Assembly: GCA_021324185.1 (NCBI GenBank) | Contig: JAJPJN010000100.1 | Location: forward strand, 1-64,000 | Length of the DNA stretch: 64,000 bases | Origin: Terriglobia bacterium | Lineage (GTDB): Bacteria; Acidobacteriota; Terriglobia; Bryobacterales; Bryobacteraceae | Direction: 5' to 3' | Shown: one piece after another, positions 43,085-52,100 of the stretch | Layout: each line of letters starts with the position of its first letter | Position numbering within the stretch: position 1 is the stretch's first letter | The notes under the pieces: model-generated | Database searches by the model: none | Told to the model about the DNA's origin: nothing | The model's input: the letters and a program-made list of their open reading frames with translations, nothing else | Position numbers and translations under genes: made by a program

Positions 43085-46000
43085 TCACCATAACAGCTTT
43101 AACGCAAATTGAATCTGACGGGACGTCGTAGCGGTGCTGGTGATGACGCCCGCCGTGGGAGACAGGCCGCTTGGCGTAAAAACGACTGCATTCGGCGTAT
43201 TGAAATTAGGCCGGTTTAGTAAGTTGAAAAATTCCGCGCGAAACTGTAAACTCGCGCCCTCCCGAACGGGCGTGTTCTTCATGAGGGAAAAGTCCCACGT
43301 GCCCAGACCGGGGCCAGTCAATGTGTCCCGGCCAAGATTTCCGTAGAAACCACTGTTGTTGGGCGGAGCTAAAAAGGCCGCCGGATTAAACCATTCATTT
43401 ACATTGCCCAAAACAACAGGTCCCTTGAATAACGGGTTAACGAACGGGCGCACGGGATTGCGCGTGTCTCCGTTGTTTGACGGGTTATAACTCAGTTGGG
43501 GTGTAAATGGAAATCCGCTCTGAATCGTGATCAGCGAGTTCACGGTCCAGCCGCTCAAGACTGTGTTGTCGAAACCGCTTGCGCGCGCTCGAAAGTGCTT
43601 ACCGCGGCCGAACGGCAAGTCATACACTAAAGCGATGACAGCCACATTGCGCACATCGAAATTCGCGAGCCCCCGGTCGGCTTTGAGGTTGAATGGATTG
43701 GATGCCAGCGCCGGCTCGCCACCCGAAGTGGTCGCGTTCGGAGAATCGCCATCGTCGATCGTTTTCGACCACGTATAAGAGCCGCGCAATGAGACACTGC
43801 TTTGGTAATTGCGGTTAAGTTCTAACTGCAGCGCGTTATAGGAACTATCAGCCCCGGAAAAGTAAGTCCAGGTATTTGCCAGGTTAGGATTCGCCCGCAC
43901 GCTGGTAGGTACGTAATATGTGCCTGGCGGAACGGGGCTGCCGGCCAGGGGAGCCGGAAAGTTGGCTGGATAAGTGGACGGGCATGGCGCCGCCGGGCAG
44001 ATTACCGGAAATGGCTCATTTGCATCAATTCCCAAAATCTCGTGATAGCCGTGCGAGCCGATATACCCAGCCGTGAACGTTGTATTTCTTGTTAACTCAT
44101 GCTGTACAAGGAAGGACCAGGAGATCAAAGTGGGCGTGTATAGGTCGGGCTGCACTCCGCCCGGAACTAAACGCGCTGTTGCTTGGGTAGGTGTACTACG
44201 CGGTATGGGAAGCTGCGACACAGATATATTCGGAACGCTATAGGTGGGATTGAATGGCGCGTTCTGGTCCGTGCGATATCCCAGCGCATCCTGAAGATCG
44301 TTGTAGATGCCAAAGCCTGCACGTATGATGCCTCGCCCGGGCAGGCCGCTCCAGGCGAGGCCAATTCTGGGCTGCGGAAGAAACTCGCCACGATTTTTCG
44401 TAAATACCGCAGTTCCGATGTGCGGCTGCGTAACGATTACTCCATTGGAGTAGACGTAATTTGCGGCCCGGCCATGCGCCTCATTCCACCCGGTTGTGAA
44501 CTCATCCCGGAATCCGAGCGAAAAGGTTAGACGTGGAGTTACCGGAATCACATCTTCCGCATAGAATGCGCCAAAAAGCGAACGCCAGTTCAGTTCGGTA
44601 GGAGAAGGGTCAAAGAGCAGTGTTCCGATCGTTCCTTGCAGGAACGTTTGCAGGCTGGTGAATGTGGCCTGCCCGTACTGGCTCAGAGCAAGCTGTTCAT
44701 TCGACTGGAACTGCTGAAACCAGGCGCCGAAACTAAGTTGATGATGGCCGATAATTGACGATATGCGGTCCTCATAAGTGTAGATGTTTCGATGGACGCC
44801 CAGATTGCTGCCGTTATTACTTCCCGCAAGGCTGATTTGGGCCGTAGGATTGGATGCTGCGCTGCCGCCCACTACAATTGCTCCCACCGGCAGCCCTTTC
44901 AAAAATCCGGGAAGAACTGCCGCCGGCGTTCCTGGCGTCGGCTCGCCAGTGAAAAAGTAGCTGGCGCGTGAGTATCCTGCTCTTGCGGTATTCAGAAGCG
45001 TTGACGAGAAGACATGTGTTTCCTCGGCTGTTGCTACTTGTTCCCGCAGCGTCTCAGCATCCGCGCTATAAGCGTTAGTGCTTGTTGGAGTGAAATCGGC
45101 GCTGTCATCTGCCGTGTAACTGGCTGCAAACGTATCGTTCTGGGAGAAGATTTGATCCAGCCGGAAGGTCCCGAAATCGTCGCGAATAGTTTGGAGTGGA
45201 TTGTTAAATGCTTCCGAGATGCCTCCGTAGTCAGGTGCTCCAGGACTTGGCGCCGGCCAGGCGCTAATCAGCGGCGAAATTCCAACCAATACCATTCCTG
45301 AAGTCGGGCAGGGAAGCGTTGAAGCTAGCGAACACGGCAGATAACCGTTGCGTGCATTGTTGTCCGGAACCAGATCAACGCCAGTCTGATGAAGGTGTTG
45401 CCGTAATTCCTCCCAGTTAGCGAAGAAAAAGGTCCTATTTTTCCGAACCGCGCCGCCTAATGATGCGCCGAACTGATTACGGGTAAAGCCGGGCACGGCC
45501 GGCCCGTCGAAGAAGTTCCGTGCATCGAAGGCGCCGTTCCGGAGAAACTCATACAACGAACCGTGGAGTTGATTAGTTCCGGATTGAGTAACAATCAAGA
45601 CCTGCGCCCCCGAATGTTTGCCGTACTCGGCTCCGTAGGTAGTGCGAAGAACATTGAACTCCCGCACCGCGTCCACGCCTAGCAATTGCTGGCTGGTTCC
45701 ACCGGGTTGCATATTGTTTTCCGCTGCGCCCGTGAACTCAACTCCGTTCAGAAGATACAGGTTCTGTTGTGGCCTGTTGCCGGAAACAGCGAAATTGTTG
45801 CCAACCGTCGAGTTTGAAACTCCTATACCCCCTGTCTTCTGCGACGTAAAATTCACCACTCCAGGATTGAGCGTCATCAACAGATCAAAGCTTCTGCCGT
45901 TTAACGGCAGATGTTTAATTTGGCGCCCATTCACCAGGCCGGAATCGTCAGCCACTATCCCCCTGACGGGAAGCGCATTGTCTTTAACAGTGAGCTCCTG

Positions 46001-46375
46001 AGTGGATGCGCCCAGCCTGAGTGCAAAATCCACGCGCGCATCCTGCCCGATCGCGACGTCAACGCCTGCGCGTACCTCGCCGGCAAAGCCGGTCTTTAGA
46101 ACTTTGATCTCGTACTGTCCAACCGGCAGCGATGCGAGTTGATATTGACCCGTGCTGTTTGTCTTCGTAACGCGCGTCGCTCCTGTGCCTTCGTTTTTGG
46201 CGATGATGGTTGCCTCCGCAACCGAAGCTCCGGAGGGATCGTAAACCGTTCCAAAAAGCGAGGCAAGGGCTTGAGCGCGCAGTGTGGGGCAGCAACAAAA
46301 ATATAGGGAGCAAAGGATTGCAATACGTCGCCTGAATTGCGCAAAAACCGCGAACACCGTGGTGTCCAGTATCAT
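43085..46375 (-). CDS. Second Oar-like TonB-dependent receptor
   Basis: About 1096 residues from the ATG giving MILDTTVFAVF. The true start is uncertain: no Shine-Dalgarno is visible and the frame stays open to 46528. A hydrophobic signal (about 17-38) precedes the carboxypeptidase-regulatory domain (about 40-120, LFGTVYDPSGASVAEATI), the plug (QIKHLPLNGRSFDLLMTLNPG) and a barrel ending in LKLLW. Same class as the receptor at 8-11 kb but only moderately alike. It is divergent from an HTH/substrate-binding regulator, which suggests ligand-controlled expression. Confidence 0.9.
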   Translation of the reverse strand: MILDTTVFAVFAQFRRRIAILCSLYFCCCPTLRAQALASLFGTVYDPSGASVAEATIIAKNEGTGATRVTKTNSTGQYQLASLPVGQYEIKVLKTGFAGEVRAGVDVAIGQDARVDFALRLGASTQELTVKDNALPVRGIVADDSGLVNGRQIKHLPLNGRSFDLLMTLNPGVVNFTSQKTGGIGVSNSTVGNNFAVSGNRPQQNLYLLNGVEFTGAAENNMQPGGTSQQLLGVDAVREFNVLRTTYGAEYGKHSGAQVLIVTQSGTNQLHGSLYEFLRNGAFDARNFFDGPAVPGFTRNQFGASLGGAVRKNRTFFFANWEELRQHLHQTGVDLVPDNNARNGYLPCSLASTLPCPTSGMVLVGISPLISAWPAPSPGAPDYGGISEAFNNPLQTIRDDFGTFRLDQIFSQNDTFAASYTADDSADFTPTSTNAYSADAETLREQVATAEETHVFSSTLLNTARAGYSRASYFFTGEPTPGTPAAVLPGFLKGLPVGAIVVGGSAASNPTAQISLAGSNNGSNLGVHRNIYTYEDRISSIIGHHQLSFGAWFQQFQSNEQLALSQYGQATFTSLQTFLQGTIGTLLFDPSPTELNWRSLFGAFYAEDVIPVTPRLTFSLGFRDEFTTGWNEAHGRAANYVYSNGVIVTQPHIGTAVFTKNRGEFLPQPRIGLAWSGLPGRGIIRAGFGIYNDLQDALGYRTDQNAPFNPTYSVPNISVSQLPIPRSTPTQATARLVPGGVQPDLYTPTLISWSFLVQHELTRNTTFTAGYIGSHGYHEILGIDANEPFPVICPAAPCPSTYPANFPAPLAGSPVPPGTYYVPTSVRANPNLANTWTYFSGADSSYNALQLELNRNYQSSVSLRGSYTWSKTIDDGDSPNATTSGGEPALASNPFNLKADRGLANFDVRNVAVIALVYDLPFGRGKHFRARASGFDNTVLSGWTVNSLITIQSGFPFTPQLSYNPSNNGDTRNPVRPFVNPLFKGPVVLGNVNEWFNPAAFLAPPNNSGFYGNLGRDTLTGPGLGTWDFSLMKNTPVREGASLQFRAEFFNLLNRPNFNTPNAVVFTPSGLSPTAGVITSTATTSRQIQFALKLLW

Positions 46376-46392
46376 ATACTCTGTAAAGTATA
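46375..46392. promoter_or_regulatory. Inverted repeat between receptor and regulator (operator candidate)
   Basis: TATACT-ctgtaa-AGTATA, 6-6-6, occupies the 42-nt gap between the divergent start codons and touches the receptor ATG. It is suitably placed for binding by the divergently encoded HTH protein. No known consensus was matched. Confidence 0.4.
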
Positions 46393-46417
46393 CGCAACAG
46401 CCCCAAAAGATAGAGCA

Positions 46418-47539
46418 ATGATCGACCTCGGAGGTGAGACTATCATTTCCAATCGTCTGCAGGACACCCGCGAGCGGCGAGGGATTTCTGCTGCCGGCCT
46501 GGCCCGTGCTGTGGGGGTCAGTCGCCAAACCATCTACGCTATTGAAGCCGGAAGGTTCGTTCCAAATACGGCGGTAGCCCTCCAGCTTTCACGTGCCCTC
46601 GACGCGACTGTGGAAGAGATCTTCGCGATTGCTGACGAAACGTTGCCTCGGCCCGTTAGCGCAGATCTGCTTCATTCTGCTCCGGTGAACAAAGGCCAGC
46701 CGGTCCGCATCTGCCGAGTAAACAGAGAGTTGGTCGCTGTCCCCACTACGTGGCTACCGGCCTACCTGCCGCCAGCGGACGGAATAATCGAGTCACGGCG
46801 AGAACGAACTGTCCGAATTAGTACGGCTTTTGGATCTGCCGAAGACGGCAAGCGCCTATTGCTGGCCGGATGTGATCCGGCGCTTTCGCTGCTTCATGAT
46901 GCGCTGCTGGGTTCGGGTGTTGAAATGATCGGCGTGCCGGTCGCAAGCCGCCGTGCTTTGCAATGGCTAAAACAGGGGAAAGTTCACGCCGCCGGCTCAC
47001 ATCTTCTGGACCGCGCGGCAGGAGAATACAACCTTCCGATTCTCCGCCGCTTTTTTCCGACGCGATCGATTCGAGTAATCACCTTTGCAAGTTGGGAGCA
47101 GGGATTAGTAATCGCGCGGAGAAACCCGAAAAGCATTCGATCTATCGCGGATCTTGCGGATCGGCGCGTGTGCGTGATCAATCGGGAAAAAGGCTCCGGC
47201 AGTCGAGATCTATTGGATTCCAGCCTGCACGAATTCGGTATCGCGCCTGCAGAAGTAAATGGTTATGATTCGATCGCAGCGGGGCACCTTGCCGCAGCAC
47301 ATGCCGTGGGCGCTGGTGAAGCCGACTGTTGCATCGCACCTCGATCTGCAGCGCGTTGCTTCGGCTTAGATTTCATTCCCTTGGCATTTGAGCGTTTCGA
47401 TTTGACGTTTAGCCGGGCTGCGTTCGGCTCAGCCGCGGCTAAAGCTTTGATGGATGTCTTGCAACGCTCCAGCTTTAGAAAAAAACTTGAATCGATTGCC
47501 GGTTATGATGTAACCCACACCGGCGATATCGTGGTTTAG
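46418..47539 (+). CDS. XRE-type HTH regulator fused to a periplasmic-binding-protein-like domain
   Basis: 373 residues. Residues 13-70 form a Cro/C1-type HTH (RLQDTRERRGISAAGLARAV, SRQTIYAIEAGRFVPN). From about 165 a PBP-like fold follows: LLLAGCDPALSLLHDAL, then INREKGSGSRDLLD (about 266-279) and AAHAVGAGEADCCIAP, the COG1910/PF12727 type related to molybdate-binding ModA proteins. Such one-component regulators sense a small ligand directly. Start ATG at 46418 was chosen because the upstream in-frame part overlaps the receptor. Divergent from the TonB receptor. Confidence 0.85.
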   Translation: MIDLGGETIISNRLQDTRERRGISAAGLARAVGVSRQTIYAIEAGRFVPNTAVALQLSRALDATVEEIFAIADETLPRPVSADLLHSAPVNKGQPVRICRVNRELVAVPTTWLPAYLPPADGIIESRRERTVRISTAFGSAEDGKRLLLAGCDPALSLLHDALLGSGVEMIGVPVASRRALQWLKQGKVHAAGSHLLDRAAGEYNLPILRRFFPTRSIRVITFASWEQGLVIARRNPKSIRSIADLADRRVCVINREKGSGSRDLLDSSLHEFGIAPAEVNGYDSIAAGHLAAAHAVGAGEADCCIAPRSAARCFGLDFIPLAFERFDLTFSRAAFGSAAAKALMDVLQRSSFRKKLESIAGYDVTHTGDIVV

Positions 47540-47572
47540 TACGTCTCTATCCGCCGAAGGTAGTCGATTGTT

Positions 47573-48859
47573 TCATTGTTCTTCGGCCACTTTTCTGAAC
47601 AATGCTGCTGTGCTCGCCGCAAGCGACCATTTCCCATCATCAGACAATCGTCGGACCCATGGCTCTTGCAGCATCGCTTGTGCTGAATTTGCGAGTATAT
47701 CCTGAACGCGCATGTTCAGAAACGACGTCTTTTCCGCCAGGGGTAATTCGCGCGCATACCAGGAAAGAAACCAATGCAGGCTCCAGATCGGTTCACCAGA
47801 CGCCGGCACGAAGTGGCGCAGCAGTTCGAGATCGCGTGAAAATAATTGTTTTAGCCCGGAGCGGGTCGCATTGAAATAATGGTCTGGATAGCCGTGCTCC
47901 GGCTGTAGAAACGGAATGCAGCAGTACAATGTTCCACCCGGTTTCAGGACACGGACTAATTCGCGCGCGCAGCTAAACGGATCGGTGACATGCTCCAAAA
48001 CGTTGAGCGATAACACGGCATCAAAGACCTCATTTTGAAACGGAAGCTTCTGATTTACCCCCAAAACATCCACGTTTGGAAATTCTTCCACCTCCAGGCA
48101 AATCACAGTTTCATCTACATACGGCCGCAGACCGGAGCCGCAGTCAAGTACTTTGCCCCCGTTTGAGCGCGCTTGTTCAACAACCGCTTTGGCGACCTCG
48201 TCATAGCTATGTGCCGATATGTTGTCCCAACCCGCGATCTGGAATTCCCGCTTAAATTTCTCGGGCAGAAAGTTGAACACCTTGCCGTGGTTTTCAAATG
48301 ATGCCTGGCAAGCCTGACAATAAATTTTGTCGCCTTCAAACACAAGCGGGGTTGTTTGCGCATCGCAGCTCGGACACGCAAGGTGCTGTTTCAGCCATTC
48401 CCGCTTGGCGCCGCGTTTGTGTAAGGATGCTTCTGCAACCGCGGTATCCAGGGCCAGTAAACGCAATGGCTTCGAGGCAACCACGCGTCCGCTTGCAACC
48501 AACTGCAAGTTCTTGTCTTTCCCGTGTGCAGCCGGCGTCAGGGCGATCTCGTTCGTATCAACCACTGCTCGAAAACCCGTGACCGATTTTCCAAAAATCC
48601 GTTTTGCATCGGGCCGTTCAACCGGAACAAAAGTGAGCGTCACGCCGGCAAGTTGCAAAACAATTTCCTGATCATTTGATCGCGCAGCAACAAACCACCC
48701 CTGAATCGTATCTGCACTGTTTTCAACAACGCCGTTCGCCGGTTGGTCGACATGGAGAAGGTAAGGCTGAAATTGTAGAAAGGCGCGGGCCGCCAGCCGG
48801 CCGATGGGCGCTAGCCAGGCGATGTTTGCCATCCGGGCAAATATTGCACCGATTATCAT
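47573..48859 (-). CDS. SAM methyltransferase with internal Trm112-like zinc ribbon
   Basis: 428 residues from the ATG at 48859 (TATTTT box 5 nt upstream); a TTG at 48940 would add 27 residues. An N-terminal beta-rich region (about 45-145) precedes a C-X2-C-X17-C-X2-C ribbon (ACPSCDAQ to YCQACQA, about 159-183). The methyltransferase core has KVLDCGSGLRPYV motif I, LPFQNEVFDAVLSLNVLEHV and RVLKPGGTLYCCIPF. Probably modifies a sugar or lipid-linked glycan. Zinc ribbons of this kind are seen in polysaccharide-locus methyltransferases. Target unknown. Confidence 0.82.
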   Translation of the reverse strand: MIIGAIFARMANIAWLAPIGRLAARAFLQFQPYLLHVDQPANGVVENSADTIQGWFVAARSNDQEIVLQLAGVTLTFVPVERPDAKRIFGKSVTGFRAVVDTNEIALTPAAHGKDKNLQLVASGRVVASKPLRLLALDTAVAEASLHKRGAKREWLKQHLACPSCDAQTTPLVFEGDKIYCQACQASFENHGKVFNFLPEKFKREFQIAGWDNISAHSYDEVAKAVVEQARSNGGKVLDCGSGLRPYVDETVICLEVEEFPNVDVLGVNQKLPFQNEVFDAVLSLNVLEHVTDPFSCARELVRVLKPGGTLYCCIPFLQPEHGYPDHYFNATRSGLKQLFSRDLELLRHFVPASGEPIWSLHWFLSWYARELPLAEKTSFLNMRVQDILANSAQAMLQEPWVRRLSDDGKWSLAASTAALFRKVAEEQ

Positions 48860-48864
48860 TCCTG

Positions 48865-48870
48865 AAAATA
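48865..48870 (-). promoter_or_regulatory. Putative -10 element (TATTTT, minus strand) of the zinc-ribbon methyltransferase
   Basis: On the minus strand TATTTT ends 5 nt before the ATG at 48859. The intervening CAGGA could instead be a very close Shine-Dalgarno remnant. Confidence 0.3.
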
Positions 48871-49001
48871 CGACAGTGTAGCGCGCCCGACAACAATCTT
48901 CTGACACACTTTGAGACTTTTTGACCCCTGCCCTTGCCAAATGATCACGAGCGAAAACGGTCGGTCACAGTTGTGAAATTTTGCTTAACTTGCTCCATTT
49001 C

Positions 49002-49024
49002 AGCGGGATAAGCCCGCTTTTTTT
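49002..49024 (+). terminator. Terminator-like hairpin in the leader of the large secreted-protein gene
   Basis: AGCGGG (49002-49007), loop ATAAG, CCCGCT (49013-49018), then six further T residues to 49024. It is oriented for plus-strand transcription, yet no plus-strand gene lies just upstream; the nearest upstream gene is divergent. It therefore sits in the 5' leader of the gene at 49120 or ends an unannotated small RNA. Confidence 0.7.
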
Positions 49025-49119
49025 CATCCTGCAGTACGTGCCCGGAGTGCAATGATTATCAGCAGACGGCATGAGACTCGCGAGAGGGCCGCTGCAATAA
49101 AAGCTCAATAAACGCACCC

Positions 49120-52100
49120 ATGAAAAAAACGTTGTCTCCGATAGTTCTTCTCATGTATTTCCTGGCTGCCCGCTGCTCGGGGCAGACCGTTACATCTGTG
49201 GCCCTCAGTTCCGGGAGCCCTACGCATGCAACAGCGAACATCACGTTCTCATACAGCGGTTCGCCCACGTCTTTCCGGTTTCGAGTTGCTGTTTCACCGG
49301 CCACTTGTACGGCCGGAACTGGAGGAAATTTTGTTGGCTCGACGAGCAGCATGTTTTCTATACGAGCGAATCCGCAACAGGCAAATGTGGATGGCCTCTC
49401 TCCCTCGACCAGTTACCAGGTCTGCCCGGAGATCACGGCAGACGGCTCGAATTGGCACGGCGGCATGGGCGTCAATTTCACAACTCTTGCCCAGCCGAAA
49501 ACACATCCCGCATTACCGGTAGCGCCTGTCTCTTTCAACACTTCTTATCCCAATACGAGCGGATACACGACTTATAGCCTGAATAATTCGTGTGTCGATA
49601 CAGCGAACGGCAATACCTTGCAGCAGGATCTCAATCTGGCGCTCGCCAATCAGTTGACAAACGGTTCCATTATCAGCATTGCAGCGGGCGCAATTTGTCG
49701 CGGTCAAATCAGCCTCACCCAGCACGCGGCAGACCTCGTTTCCGTAAATTCTACGCTCGTATGCCCAAGCACGGGAAGTGGATGTACTCAAAACTCCATA
49801 CATATTGCGCATAACTTTGTTGAGGGCGATATTGCGGTATTTGGCAGTGACTACGGCGCACCTCCGTCCCCATTGCTACCGGGACAAAACTACTTCGTCC
49901 ATGTCCTGGATGGGACACACTTTCAGCTCACATTTCCCTTGCCGTACTCCATGGGAGGGTCAGTTGTGGCATTGACAAACCAGGGCAGCGGCACGTGGTA
50001 TTACTATCGCCGTCTCAATGTGACGCCCGGGCAGAACTACGGCCAGCGCGCGCTGAAATGGATCGTCATTCGGCCCTCCACGCCGGACTCGCAGTTTGTT
50101 CCGGAACATACCCGAATTCAGGGGCCACCAGATACAACCGGTCATCCCGCCCCACCGGCTAACTGGCTGCCAAAAATGTATACGTTGACTATGGCAAATC
50201 AGTACGCGGGATTTGCTGCGCTTAATCAGCTATTCATTTTGAGCAATCAGGACGGCAATGACGAGTCGATGAACGGGTATGTTCGCGTGGTCGGTGCGCG
50301 CTTCACCTTCGATCCGTCGCAAGATGCGAGTGGCGGCCAGCCGATACCCCATTATGCGCTCGTTACCAGCAGTCCATGGAATTCGGATTTCGTTGTGGAC
50401 CGCTCATGGATGGATCCCCCGCCGCATCCCGACAAAAACTCTGGTCTGTTGCACTTCAACGGGACGAATATCGCGATGGTGGATTCCTATTCTGACAATT
50501 TCGACTACTACCATCCGATGTCTAGCGGAATGACCGTTTCGGTTGTAAATGGGAATCAATTCACGATATCTCCTGGAAAGTATACTTTCGGAGCCGGATC
50601 CGTGACGTTGACGTCGACAGTTACCATCAACACCAACGGCACATCTTCCTCGCAGCGGGAGTTCGGCTGGATTTATTTTGATGCGGCGGGCACGTTGTAT
50701 GTGGCGCTACCTCCCGGAATTACTCCCGGTACGCCGGCGTGCAGCGGCTATACGCCGTGCAGGGTATTTACCGTTGACACTTCGCAGACCGGCTATTATG
50801 CCGTCGATTCGTCCTCCTCTCCAACCTTTCCCAACTCAGCTCCTGGAGCTGCGGGCCTTACTTACATGGTCGAGCCCGTTTATAGTAGCTCGAGCACGTG
50901 CACCGCTACTGCAGCGCTATTTCCGTCGCAATGGTACAGCCAGGCAACGGAGACTCCCGCTCAGTTCAGTAGCCCTTCAACACTATTCGATACAGCAACA
51001 CGATTTTCTACGGACTCGGTACCGCCTTACATCTGTGGCATTCAGTTTTATAAGCCCGCGACTGACACAGCGGCCTCTCACACGGTGACGCTTTGGTCCG
51101 ACTCGGGGGCCGTGTTGGCTCGGGCGGCGTCTGCAAGCGAACCCGCTTCGGGAAAAATATATGTTCCCTTTTCTACCCCATATTTAGCCACCGCCAAGAC
51201 TTACTATCGTGCAGGTTATCAATTTAAAGCCTCCGATGCCCAGTGGGCCTACGCGTTCCAGAACTTCGATCCGAATGGGGGACTTACCGGGGCTGTTCAC
51301 GCCAGCCAGTATGTAACCTCAAATAGCACTTACAACATTTCGGATGCTTGGCCCCGAACCATGAGCAACCGTCCGAGCGTTGCTTTTTACGCTGTGGTAG
51401 GGTTCGGTGCAAACGGACTCGACGGCGGAGTCGCACCATCTGATACCTACACCGACAGTTTCAACACCGAAGGCTGCCAGTGCATGGTAACCGGTAATGG
51501 ACCAGGTCCATCGGTTTTCCTGGACAACTATACGGTCGGCAGCGGCAATGTATGGCATTTCGATGACAGCGGCGGCTACGCCTTGTCGCGCCATGACTAC
51601 ACGCTTACGCGAAATTGGTTTTATGCTCCATTGACATATATGTTCACTGCGGACGGAGCAAACCAAAGCTCGGACGGCATGAGGCACGGGCATCGGCACT
51701 CCTTGGAATGGAAACAGGGAAATTGCGGCGCAGTCGTGGGAAATATTTTCGACACCTCGTGGGTAGAAGACACCCCGTTCGGTGATCTATTTGAGGTCGG
51801 CGCGGTTAACGGGTCCTACGGTATATGCGGCGCCAGCAACCAAATTGTTTATGGCGGCGCGAGCGATTTCGATTTTCGTTCGAACACCTTTATGCATGCT
51901 GCGTCCGTTACGAGTGTATTCGGAATGAACTCTCCCTCGGCGCCTGCCCCTGCGCAGCGTTTCCGATTTACGAATAACCTCTTAGTTGATATCAGCGGTA
52001 CATCATATTGTGCGTTAGGCGCCGGGTTTTGTTCGGCCTACAGCTATGGATCAGGTCTGATCTTTCAGAGCAAAGAGCTGGAAGATTTCACCATGAACCA

